From Pseudomonadota bacterium (lineage in GTDB: Bacteria; Pseudomonadota; Gammaproteobacteria; Xanthomonadales; Rhodanobacteraceae): a stretch of DNA of 16,335 nt. Numbering within the stretch: the stretch's first letter is position 1; the number at the start of each line of letters is the position of its first letter. The stretch covers positions 1-16,335 of the forward strand of contig JAJYMF010000420.1 of assembly GCA_021787175.1 (NCBI GenBank), in the 5' to 3' direction. Positions 6,207 through 14,185 of this stretch are shown here, in pieces. The translations under genes and the position numbers were made by a program. Below the pieces are notes generated by a model. That model did not search any database, was not told the DNA's origin, and saw nothing but the letters and a program-made list of their open reading frames with translations.

Positions 6207-8921
6207 ATGCAGGACCACTACGATCCGCAGGCGGTGGAAGCCGCCGCCCAGGCTTACTGGGACCGCACCCGTGCCTTCGAGGTGCGGGAAGTCGCCGGCA
6301 AGCCCAAGTACTACTGCCTGTCGATGCTGCCGTACCCGTCCGGCGCGCTGCACATGGGCCACGTGCGCAACTACACCATCGGCGACGTGATCAGCCGCTA
6401 TCAGCGCATGCAGGGCCGCAACGTGCTGCAGCCGATGGGCTGGGATGCTTTCGGCCTGCCCGCCGAGAATGCCGCGATCAAGCGCAACACCGCGCCGGCG
6501 GCGTGGACGTACCAGAACATCGAGCACATGCGCGATCAGCTCAAGCGCATGGGCTTTGCCTACGACTGGTCGCGCGAGGTCGCCACCTGCCGGCCCGAGT
6601 ACTACGTGCACGAGCAGCGCCTGTTCGCGCGGCTGTTCAAGAAGGGCCTGGTCTATCGCAAGAACAGCGTCGTCAACTGGGATCCGGTGGATCAGACCGT
6701 GCTCGCCAACGAGCAGGTGATCGACGGCCGCGGCTGGCGCTCGGGAGCGGTGGTCGAGAAGCGCGAGATCCCGCAGTGGTTTCTCAGGATCACCGCCTAC
6801 GCCGACGAGCTGCTCGACGGCCTCGACGCGCTGCCGGGCTGGCCCGACGCGGTCAAGACCATGCAGCGCAACTGGATCGGGCGCAGCGAGGGTCTCGAAA
6901 TCCGTTTCGACGTGGAAGGCGAGGCCGAGCCGATCACCGTGTTCACCACCCGCCCCGACACCCTGATGGGCGCGACCTACCTCGCCATCGCCGCCGAGCA
7001 TCCGCTGGCGGCGCAAGCCGCTCAGACCGATCCGGCGGTGGCCGCGTTCGTCGCCAGCTGCCGCCAGGGCGGCGTGTCCGAGGCGGAGCTGGAGACGCAG
7101 GAAAAGCGCGGCGTGTTCACCGGCCTGCACGCCGTCCATCCGCTCAGCGGCGAGCGCCTGCCGGTGTGGATCGCCAACTTCGTGCTGATGGGCTACGGCA
7201 CCGGCGCGGTGATGGCGGTGCCCGGGCACGACCAGCGCGACTGGGAGTTCGCCAGCAAGTACGACCTGCTGATCCAGATGGTCGTCGTCAGCGCCGCCGT
7301 GCGCGACGCGATCACCGGGCTGGGCCGCGACGCCGCGCGCAACGCCGATCCGATGAGCGCGGCGCTGGGCGAGAGCCGCACGCTGGAGGTGGTCGAGGCG
7401 CCCGGGGCGCTGGGCGTGCTGGAGGAGTTCGAGCGCCGGATCATCGAAGACGGCGCCTACACCGACTACGGCTATCTGGTGAACTCCGGCGAGCTTGACG
7501 GCATGGACTACCGCCAGGCCTTCGACGCCATCGCGGCCCGGCTGGAAGCCGCGGGCAAGGGTGCGCGCAAGGTCCACTACCGCCTGCGCGACTGGGGCGT
7601 CAGCCGCCAGCGCTACTGGGGCTGCCCGATTCCGATCGTCTACTGCCCGGCCTGCGGTGCGTTGCCGGTGCCCGAGGACCAGCTGCCGGTCGTTCTGCCC
7701 GAGGACGTCGCCTTCACTGGCGTGCAGTCGCCGATCAAGGCCGATCCGTCCTGGCGCCAGACCGCCTGCCCGCACTGCGGCGGACCCGCCGAGCGCGAGA
7801 CCGACACTTTCGACACCTTCATGGAGTCGAGCTGGTACTACGCGCGCTACTGCTCGCCGGGCGCCGCGACGCAGGTCGATGCGCGCGCCAACTACTGGCT
7901 GCCGGTCGACCAGTACATCGGCGGCATCGAGCACGCCATCCTGCATCTGCTGTACTTCCGCTTCTATCACAAGCTGCTGCGCGACGAGGGCCTGGTGGCG
8001 AGCGACGAACCGGTGATCCGCCTGCTCTGCCAGGGCATGGTGGTGGCGGAGACGTATTCGCGCAGCGAGGCCGATGGTGCGACGACCTGGATCAACCCCG
8101 CCGACGTGGACGTGCAGCGCGACGAACGCGGACGCGTGATCGGCGCGGTGCTGAAAGCCGACGGCCGGCCGGTGGCCATCGGCGGCATCGAGAAGATGGC
8201 CAAGTCGAAGAACAACGGCGTCGATCCGCAGACCATGGTCGAGCGCTACGGCGCCGACACGGTGCGCCTGTTCTCGATGTTTGCCGCGCCGCCCGACCAG
8301 TCACTGGAATGGAACGAGGCCGGCGTCGAGGGCATGGCGCGCTTTCTCAAGCGCCTGTGGCGCGAGGTGCATGCGCACGTCGCCGGCGGGCCGGCGCCGG
8401 CGCTGGACCGTGCCGCGCTGACGCCGGCGCAGCGCACCCTGCGCCGTCAGTTGCACGAGACCATCGCCAAGGTGTCCGATGACATCGGCCGCCGCCACGC
8501 CTTCAACACCGCGATCGCCGCGCTGATGGAGTTGCTCAACGCGCTGGGCCGCTTCGACGCCGCCGGCGGCAACGGTCGCGCCCTGCGCCAGGAAGCCCTC
8601 GCCGCGTTGACCCTGCTGCTCAACCCGATCACCCCGCACACCAGCCATGCGCTGTGGCAGGCGCTGGGCCACGACGAAACCCTGCTCGAGGACCAGCCCT
8701 GGCCCGTCGCCGAAGCGGACGCGCGGGTCAAGGACACGCTGACGCTGGCGGTGCAGGTCAACGGCCGGCTGCGCGGCACCATCGAGGTGGCGGCCGCAGC
8801 GTCGCGCGAGACGGTCGAAGCGGCCGCGCTCGCCGAACCCGGCGTGGCGCAGTTTCTGGGTGGCCAGGTGTCGAAGAAGCTGATCGTCGTTCCCGGCAAG
8901 ATCGTCAACATCGTCGTCTGA
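6207..8921 (+). CDS. leuS: Leucyl-tRNA synthetase
   Basis: 904 residues, longer than E. coli LeuRS (860). It charges tRNA-Leu in the cytoplasm. Visible parts: the HIGH motif as HMGH at 49-52 in PYPSGALHMGHVRNY; the CP1 editing domain with TTRPDTLMGATY and GYGTGAVMAVPGHDQRDWEF; a zinc-ribbon-like pair CPAC and CPHC between about 480 and 530; ETDTFDTFMESSWYYARY; and the KMSKS loop, here KMAKS, at 663-667. The C-terminus ends in the usual VPGKIVNIVV type of tail. About 40 extra residues lie between 353 and 425 compared with E. coli. ATG at 6207 is chosen because MQDHYDPQAVE aligns with the family start; a TTG seven codons upstream is less likely. lptE follows after 43 bp. Confidence 0.97.
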   Translation: MQDHYDPQAVEAAAQAYWDRTRAFEVREVAGKPKYYCLSMLPYPSGALHMGHVRNYTIGDVISRYQRMQGRNVLQPMGWDAFGLPAENAAIKRNTAPAAWTYQNIEHMRDQLKRMGFAYDWSREVATCRPEYYVHEQRLFARLFKKGLVYRKNSVVNWDPVDQTVLANEQVIDGRGWRSGAVVEKREIPQWFLRITAYADELLDGLDALPGWPDAVKTMQRNWIGRSEGLEIRFDVEGEAEPITVFTTRPDTLMGATYLAIAAEHPLAAQAAQTDPAVAAFVASCRQGGVSEAELETQEKRGVFTGLHAVHPLSGERLPVWIANFVLMGYGTGAVMAVPGHDQRDWEFASKYDLLIQMVVVSAAVRDAITGLGRDAARNADPMSAALGESRTLEVVEAPGALGVLEEFERRIIEDGAYTDYGYLVNSGELDGMDYRQAFDAIAARLEAAGKGARKVHYRLRDWGVSRQRYWGCPIPIVYCPACGALPVPEDQLPVVLPEDVAFTGVQSPIKADPSWRQTACPHCGGPAERETDTFDTFMESSWYYARYCSPGAATQVDARANYWLPVDQYIGGIEHAILHLLYFRFYHKLLRDEGLVASDEPVIRLLCQGMVVAETYSRSEADGATTWINPADVDVQRDERGRVIGAVLKADGRPVAIGGIEKMAKSKNNGVDPQTMVERYGADTVRLFSMFAAPPDQSLEWNEAGVEGMARFLKRLWREVHAHVAGGPAPALDRAALTPAQRTLRRQLHETIAKVSDDIGRRHAFNTAIAALMELLNALGRFDAAGGNGRALRQEALAALTLLLNPITPHTSHALWQALGHDETLLEDQPWPVAEADARVKDTLTLAVQVNGRLRGTIEVAAAASRETVEAAALAEPGVAQFLGGQVSKKLIVVPGKIVNIVV

Positions 8922-8964
8922 GCCTACGATGGACCCGCGCGTCCCCATCCTCCGGAATCCGTCC

Positions 8965-9489
8965 ATGCGCCTGCGCCGCTGCACTCCCGTCCTGGTCGTC
9001 GCCCTGGCGCTGCTTCTGGCCGGCTGCGGGTTTCATCTGCGCCGCAGCGCCGCGCTGCCCGCGGGCATGCAGACGGTGCATCTCGACATTGCCGGCGGCG
9101 GCTCGCTGCAGCGCCAGCTCACGCGCGCGCTGCAGCTCTCCGGCGCGACCGTGGTCGAGCATGCCGGCACCGGCGTCGCCACCCTGCGTGCGCCGGTCGC
9201 GCAGTTCAGCACCAACGCCCTGACCCTGACCGGCTTCGCCCGCATCAGCGAATACAGCGTGAGCTACCACGTCGAGTTCGAGGTGCTGGGCGCCGACGGG
9301 CACGTGATCGCGCCGATGCAGCGCATCGATCTGGCGCACGAGTTCACCTTCGACTCGACGCAGGCGATCGGCATCGCCGGTGAGGTCGACGCGATCCAGC
9401 GCAGCCTGACCGGTGACATGGTGCAGGCGATCCTGCGCCGCCTCGACGCCATCGCCAAACACCCGCCGCCGCAGCCGGCGCCGGGCTGA
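8965..9489 (+). CDS. lptE: LPS-assembly lipoprotein LptE
   Basis: 174 residues. The N-terminus is a lipoprotein signal: basic start (MRLRRC), hydrophobic run, lipobox LLAGC with the modified Cys21, then GFHLRRSAALP, the characteristic LptE (RlpB) opening. LptE plugs the LptD barrel in the outer membrane and helps place lipopolysaccharide on the surface. Later motifs such as GFARISEYSVSYHVEFEVLG and the conserved end region before holA fit the family. An ATG 12 codons earlier (8929) gives an unlikely extended signal, so 8965 is preferred. It lies between leuS and holA, the usual gammaproteobacterial order, with a 2-bp gap to holA. Its partners LptA, LptB and LptC are encoded further along the window. 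Confidence 0.93.
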   Translation: MRLRRCTPVLVVALALLLAGCGFHLRRSAALPAGMQTVHLDIAGGGSLQRQLTRALQLSGATVVEHAGTGVATLRAPVAQFSTNALTLTGFARISEYSVSYHVEFEVLGADGHVIAPMQRIDLAHEFTFDSTQAIGIAGEVDAIQRSLTGDMVQAILRRLDAIAKHPPPQPAPG

Positions 9490-9491
9490 AC

Positions 9492-10511
9492 ATGCTCAAC
9501 GCGGCGCAGTGGCGGCGCGAGCTGGCGGCCGACGCGCTGCGGCCGGCGTATCTGCTGGCCGGCGACGAACTGCTGGTGCTGGAGGCCACCGATGCCCTGC
9601 GCGCGCGCGCGCGCGCGCTGGGCTACGACGAGCGCGTGGTGCTGGACGTGGAGTCCGGCTTCGACTGGGACGATCTGGCGCGCGCCGGCGCCGGCCTGTC
9701 GCTGTTCGCGGTGCGCCGCCTGTTCGACCTGCGTCTGCCGACCGGCAAGCCCGGCAAGGACGGCAGCGAGGCGATCGTCGCCTGGTGCGCCGCGCCGCCG
9801 CCGGACAGCGTGCTGCTGATCAGCTGCATCGCCTGGAGCAGGGGCCACGAAGGCGCGTGGTCGCGCGCGGTCGAACAGTCCGGCGCCGCGGTGCATCTGG
9901 CCGCGCCGCGACCGCACGAACTGACCGCGTGGCTGGGCGAGCGCCTCGCCGCGCGGGGTCTCAGTGCCGCGCCGGAGGCGCTGCAACTGCTGGCGCAGCG
10001 CGTCGAAGGCAACCTGCTCGCCGCCGCGCAGGAGGTGGACAAGCTGGCCATCCTGCAGCCGGGCGGCCGGCTCGATCTTGAAACCCTCGAGCGCCTGGTC
10101 GCCGACAGTGCGCGCTACGACGTGTTCGCGCTGACCGACGCCGCACTGGGCGGCGATGCCGAGCGCGCGCTGCGGGTGCTCGCCGGCCTGCGCGCCGAGG
10201 GCGAGGACCTGATCCCGCTGCTGGGCTGGTGGGTCAGTCAGCTCAACATCGCCGCGCGCCTGGCCGCGGCGCCCCATTTCGACGCCCAGGCCCGCGCCGA
10301 ACACCTGTGGCAGACGCGCGAGGCGCTGTTCCGCCGCGCCCTCAAGCGCAGCCCCAACCCGCGCTACTGGCAGCGCTGCCTGGTCTGGGCCGGCCGCATC
10401 GACCGCATGGCCAAGGGTCGCGAGAGCGGCGAGCCCTGGCGCGAGTTCGAGCGTCTGATCGTTGCCGTCGCCCTGCCGCGCCACGCGGCCGCGCTGGCGG
10501 CGCAGGGGTAG
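9492..10511 (+). CDS. holA: DNA polymerase III delta subunit
   Basis: 339 residues, near E. coli HolA (343). The delta subunit opens the beta sliding clamp as part of the clamp-loader complex. The N-terminus (LRPAYLLAGDELLVLEATDALRARA), the middle FDLRLPTGKPGKDG, the segment AQRVEGNLLAAAQEVDKLAIL and the DVFALTDAALGGD block fit the family, which has an AAA-like fold without a working Walker A. The start is 2 bp past lptE, so it is probably translated from the same message. It contains an alternating run of ten GC units (9599-9618) coding for Arg-Ala repeats. The gene ends in a convergent gap facing murA. Confidence 0.95.
   Translation: MLNAAQWRRELAADALRPAYLLAGDELLVLEATDALRARARALGYDERVVLDVESGFDWDDLARAGAGLSLFAVRRLFDLRLPTGKPGKDGSEAIVAWCAAPPPDSVLLISCIAWSRGHEGAWSRAVEQSGAAVHLAAPRPHELTAWLGERLAARGLSAAPEALQLLAQRVEGNLLAAAQEVDKLAILQPGGRLDLETLERLVADSARYDVFALTDAALGGDAERALRVLAGLRAEGEDLIPLLGWWVSQLNIAARLAAAPHFDAQARAEHLWQTREALFRRALKRSPNPRYWQRCLVWAGRIDRMAKGRESGEPWREFERLIVAVALPRHAAALAAQG
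9599..9618 (+). repeat. (GC)10 dinucleotide run inside holA
   Basis: Twenty bases of uninterrupted GC repeats encode part of L-R-A-R-A-R-A-L near residue 36-43 of HolA. Loss or gain of one unit would shift the frame of an essential gene, so the run is a potential slippage site. It may simply reflect strong GC bias and Arg-Ala coding. Confidence 0.9.
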
Positions 10512-10707
10512 GACCGTTCGCCCTTTGGCCTTTGGCAAGCCCGGGATGGGCTTGTTCAGAGGTTCTCTTAGATTGCGTCGGCGATCCGGTAACACTCGAG
10601 CACGACGCAAGGACCTCGCAGTGCGGACCTGCGGCCCTTTCCTCGGCAGATGCCGCAGGCGAGTCGGGCTTTCCGGCAGGGTGCGATCGCCGCGGGCTTG
10701 CCTCGGC
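10512..10707. other. Hairpin-rich convergent gap between holA and murA
   Basis: This 196-bp stretch is non-coding. It holds in order: a 7-bp-stem hairpin at 10536-10554; a small AGAG/CTCT hairpin at 10558-10568; an 8-bp inverted repeat TTGCGTCG (10573-10580) and CGACGCAA (10603-10610); and a 7-bp inverted repeat CCTGCGG (10628-10634) and CCGCAGG (10653-10659). The string CCTCGGC occurs at 10641 and 10701. The set resembles, on a smaller scale, the hairpin chain on the other side of murA. One or more of these should end transcription of holA and murA, which face each other here. Confidence 0.6.
10536..10554 (+). terminator. Candidate terminator hairpin after holA
   Basis: CAAGCCC (10536-10542) and GGGCTTG (10548-10554) form a perfect 7-bp stem around GGGAT, 25 bp past the holA stop. 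Two further G-T pairs can extend the base. The downstream tract is only TT, so termination would be inefficient or factor-assisted. Read on the minus strand the same element could also act on murA transcripts. Confidence 0.45.
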
Positions 10708-11967
<1,260 letters not shown>

Positions 11968-11971
11968 CGCG

Positions 11972-12259
11972 TCAGCGCTCCGATCCGTCCGTGGAGGGAT
12001 GTCCCGGCCCGTGCATCCGTGCACGGGCGCTCGCCGGGCCGAGCCTCCTGAGGTCGGCTCGGCAAGCAGGATGTTGAGAAACACCCTGCTTGGGCAATCC
12101 AAGGATGGATTGCTCGCGGGTCAACGACGCAAGGCGTTGACCCGTCGGGAGCGAGTCCGGACATGCGCCGGACTCGCGACGCTGAGAAAGGGCAGGATGA
12201 CCCTTCCTCGGCAACCGGCAAGTCCCGGCTTGCCCTCCCGATATGACGATCTCGGCCAT
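11972..12259 (-). CDS. Leader ORF: duplicated murA codons read through the hairpin array
   Basis: A 95-codon open frame starts at the ATG that should be the ancestral murA start: two bases after the ibaG stop, with GAGGA as ribosome site. The first ten residues, MAEIVISGGQ, match MurA; the rest (for example AGTCRLPRKGHPALSQRRESG) reads through the hairpins and resembles no family I know. It stops with TGA at 11972-11974, leaving four bases before the real murA ATG at 11967. Ribosomes could start here, cross the array and restart at murA. It may equally be a chance open frame: a broken murA 5' end with no useful product. No coding selection can be judged from one sequence. Confidence 0.35.
   Translation of the reverse strand: MAEIVISGGQAGTCRLPRKGHPALSQRRESGACPDSLPTGQRLASLTREQSILGLPKQGVSQHPACRADLRRLGPASARARMHGPGHPSTDGSER
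12003..12234. repeat. Chain of eight different back-to-back hairpins upstream of murA
   Basis: Stems, plus-strand coordinates. H1 12008-12015/12020-12027 (8 bp, TCCG loop, with an outer CCCGG/CCGGG pair). H2 12038-12045/12056-12063 (8 bp). H3 12063-12075/12080-12092 (13 positions, one A-C mismatch that is a G-U pair in the murA-sense RNA, 4-nt loop). H4 12094-12101/12106-12113 (8 bp, 4-nt loop). H5 12117-12126/12135-12144 (10 bp). H6 12151-12160/12168-12177 (10 bp). H7 12181-12192/12201-12212 (12 positions, two non-Watson-Crick). H8 12217-12222/12229-12234 (6 bp). Gaps between them are 0-10 bp. Stem sequences are unrelated to each other, so this is not a normal repeat array; only the architecture repeats. 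GGATG (CATCC in murA sense) recurs at 11997, 12069, 12103 and 12195. There is no CRISPR-type repeat and no transposase. Confidence 0.85.
12230..12259 (-). repeat. Duplicated murA start, copy B (original position after ibaG)
   Basis: Encodes M-A-E-I-V-I-S-G-G-Q in the position where murA normally begins: the ibaG stop TGA (12262-12264) is followed by GC and this ATG, with GAGGA just upstream. After codon 10 homology to murA ends and hairpin sequence begins; the last bases of this copy (GGCAAG in murA sense) form one arm of hairpin H8. Confidence 0.85.
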
Positions 12260-12261
12260 GC

Positions 12262-12504
12262 TCATCCTCGGCCGCGAACGGCTTCGTCAGGGGTCAGGGT
12301 TTTCAGACTGAGTGCGTGGATCTCATTGCCCATCAGCGCGCCGAGCGTCGCATAGACCAGACGGTGGCGGGCCAGCGGCAGCCGGCCGGCAAAGGCGTCG
12401 CTGACCACCCGGGCCTCGAAATGCACGCCGTCGGCGCCGGTCACCTCGACGCGCGCGCCGGGCAGGCCCTGTTCGATCAGGCTCTTGATGCGGGATGGAT
12501 CCAT
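12262..12504 (-). CDS. ibaG: BolA-family protein IbaG (YrbA)
   Basis: 80 residues, about the size of E. coli IbaG. It has the single BolA fold: MDPSRIKSLIEQGLPGARVEVTG, then GVHFEARVVSDAFAGRLPLARHRLVYATLGALMGNEIHALSLKT. The histidines in the ARHR and NEIHALSL segments are those associated with iron-sulfur binding with monothiol glutaredoxins. IbaG-type BolA proteins are linked to acid stress and iron-sulfur trafficking. The gene sits directly upstream of murA in many gammaproteobacteria, as here, although the mla genes that precede it in E. coli are absent; kdsD diverges instead. The start at 12504 has GAGA about 6 nt upstream and begins the fold at the usual place. The much longer open frame on this strand is antisense to kdsD. 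Confidence 0.92.
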   Translation of the reverse strand: MDPSRIKSLIEQGLPGARVEVTGADGVHFEARVVSDAFAGRLPLARHRLVYATLGALMGNEIHALSLKTLTPDEAVRGRG

Positions 12505-12624
12505 GGTTCTCGACGGCGGCGGGCGGCCCGGATCGCGGGCCACCCATGCGCTCAGGCTAGAATGGCAATCGGTCATGTTAATGGAATTGGCAGGGCGCCG
12601 GAATGGCACCGTGCCGCCACGCCG
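12505..12624. promoter_or_regulatory. Divergent promoter region between ibaG-murA and kdsD-lpt-rpoN
   Basis: This 120-bp gap must hold promoters for both envelope operons. On the plus strand TAGAAT (12558-12563) is a reasonable -10 (five of six), 62 bp before the kdsD ATG, but no convincing -35 is seen. The block 12558-12588 is the most AT-rich part of the neighbourhood, as expected for a promoter. On the minus strand no single clear pair stands out. Confidence 0.45.
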
Positions 12625-13635
12625 ATGAACCTGCGTCCCGTCCCCGCCGTTTCGCAGCCGCTCGACGCCGGCGCGCTGGTGCGCAGCGCGCGCGCGGTGA
12701 TCGCCACCGAGGCCATCGCGATCCGCGAGCTGGAGCCGCGCGTGGACGCTGCTTTCGTCGCCGCCTGCAGCATCATCCTCGCTTGCAGCGGGCGGGTGGT
12801 GGTGTCGGGCATGGGCAAGTCCGGGCACATCGCGCGCAAGATCGCCGCCACCCTGGCCTCCACCGGTACGCCGGCGTTCTTCGTGCATCCGGGCGAGGCC
12901 AGCCATGGCGACCTCGGCATGATCACCGGACCCGATGTGGTGCTGGCGTTGTCCAATTCCGGCGAGACGGAGGAGCTGCTGACGATCCTGCCGCTGATCA
13001 AGCGCCAGGGCAACGCGCTGATCGCGATGACCGGCCGGCCCGATTCCTCGCTGGCGCGGCAGGCCGACCTGCATCTGGACGTCAGCGTGTCCAGCGAGGC
13101 CTGCCCGCTGGGGCTGGCGCCCACCGCCAGCACCACCGCCGCGCTGGTGATGGGCGACGCGCTGGCGGTCGCGCTGCTGGAGGCGCGCGGCTTCACCGCC
13201 GAGGATTTCGCGCTGTCGCACCCGGCCGGCAGCCTCGGCCGACGCCTGCTGCTGCGCATCGAGGACGTGATGCACCGCGGCGCCGGCGTGCCGGTGGTCG
13301 GCGCCGAGGCCAGCCTGATGGAGGCGCTGCTGGAGATGGGCCGCAAGGGCCTGGGCATGACCGCCATCGTCGATGCCCAGCAGCAGCTGCTGGGCGTGTT
13401 CACCGACGGCGACCTGCGCCGTGCGCTGGACGATCCCGGCGTCGATCCGCGGCAGGCGCGGGTGCGCGACCTGATGACCCGTCACCCGAAGACGATCGGA
13501 CCCGAGCGCCTGGCCGCCGAGGCTGCGCAGATGATGGAAACGCACAAGATCCACGCCCTGCTGGTGACCGACGCCGACGGCCGCCTGGCCGGCGCGCTGA
13601 ATATCCACGATCTGCTGCGCGCACGGGTGGTGTGA
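12625..13635 (+). CDS. kdsD: D-arabinose 5-phosphate isomerase KdsD
   Basis: 336 residues (E. coli KdsD 328). It converts ribulose 5-phosphate to arabinose 5-phosphate, the first step towards Kdo, an essential sugar of lipopolysaccharide. An SIS domain (about 40-190) holds VVSGMGKSGHIARKIAATLASTGTPAFFVHPGEASHGDLGMI and SNSGETEELL. Two CBS domains follow, at about 213-270 (RIEDVMHRGAGVPVV to GVFTDGDLRRAL) and about 281-336 (VRDLMTRHPKTIG to GALNIHDLLRARVV). The start at 12625 gives the normal family length; the upstream in-frame extension overlaps ibaG on the other strand and is rejected. kdsC begins one base after the stop (TGAGATG). Confidence 0.95.
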   Translation: MNLRPVPAVSQPLDAGALVRSARAVIATEAIAIRELEPRVDAAFVAACSIILACSGRVVVSGMGKSGHIARKIAATLASTGTPAFFVHPGEASHGDLGMITGPDVVLALSNSGETEELLTILPLIKRQGNALIAMTGRPDSSLARQADLHLDVSVSSEACPLGLAPTASTTAALVMGDALAVALLEARGFTAEDFALSHPAGSLGRRLLLRIEDVMHRGAGVPVVGAEASLMEALLEMGRKGLGMTAIVDAQQQLLGVFTDGDLRRALDDPGVDPRQARVRDLMTRHPKTIGPERLAAEAAQMMETHKIHALLVTDADGRLAGALNIHDLLRARVV

Positions 13636-13636
13636 G

Positions 13637-14185
13637 ATGGCCTGGGACGCGCTGGCCGGAGTGCCCGCCGCGGTCGTCGCGCGTGCCGCGGGCGTGCGCC
13701 TGGCGGCTTTCGACGTCGACGGCACCCTGACCGACGGTCGCCTCTGGTACGGCGAGGACGGCCGTGAACTCAAGGCCTTCCATGTTCACGACGGCCACGG
13801 CCTGAAGCTGCTGCGCGCGCACGCGATCGAGGTCGCGATCATCAGCGCGCGGATCAGCCATACGGTGAGCCTGCGCGCGGAAGAACTGGGCATCGTCCAC
13901 GTCTATCAGGGCCAGCGCGACAAGCGCGCCTGCCTGCTCGATCTGGCCGCGGCCCTGGGCTTGCAGGCGGCGCAGTGCGCGATGGTCGGCGACGACACGG
14001 CCGATCGCGGTGCGATGGAGGTCTGCGGCCTGGCGGTGGCAGTCGCCGATGCGCATCCGGCGCTGGCAGCGGCCGCGCACTGGCACACCCGTCGCGGCGG
14101 TGGTGCCGGCGCCGTGCGCGAGGTCTGCGACCTGCTGCTGGCCGCGCAGGGCCACGCCGTCGCGGTGACGGGGCACATGCCGTGA
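13637..14185 (+). CDS. kdsC: 3-deoxy-D-manno-octulosonate 8-phosphate phosphatase KdsC
   Basis: 182 residues, close to E. coli KdsC (188). This HAD-superfamily enzyme removes phosphate from Kdo 8-phosphate to give Kdo. Motif I is FDVDGTLTDGRLWY (nucleophile Asp26, acid Asp28). Lys96 in GQRDKRA is the probable motif III lysine. Asp119 and Asp120 in MVGDDTADRGAM give motif IV. FHVHDGHGLKLL is the family's substrate loop. Two details differ from the usual pattern: motif II reads IISARIS, where T/S-G-R is usual, and motif IV has GDDTADRGAM where GDDxxDxPVM is common. The catalytic residues remain, so an active enzyme is expected. The stop overlaps the lptC start (TGATG). Confidence 0.92.
   Translation: MAWDALAGVPAAVVARAAGVRLAAFDVDGTLTDGRLWYGEDGRELKAFHVHDGHGLKLLRAHAIEVAIISARISHTVSLRAEELGIVHVYQGQRDKRACLLDLAAALGLQAAQCAMVGDDTADRGAMEVCGLAVAVADAHPALAAAAHWHTRRGGGAGAVREVCDLLLAAQGHAVAVTGHMP

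Noticed and set aside
4500..7970. Minus-strand open frame of 1156 codons
   Set aside because: It runs antisense through leuS, is rich in histidine, arginine, valine and aspartate as expected of a GC-rich shadow frame, and only its last 88 codons (SemiSWEET) are real.
12094..12177. tRNA or tRNA-like fold in the hairpin chain
   Set aside because: Three hairpins in a row suggested a cloverleaf, but there is no acceptor stem closing them, no T-loop GTTCGA-type sequence and no anticodon arm of standard size.
11968..12229. Insertion sequence or classical MITE
   Set aside because: There is no transposase and no matching terminal inverted repeats at the two ends. The flanking duplication is a diverged 30-bp gene start, unlike a normal short target-site duplication.
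12003..12234. CRISPR array or tandem repeat array
   Set aside because: The stems differ from one another in sequence and there is no repeat-spacer periodicity; only the hairpin architecture recurs.
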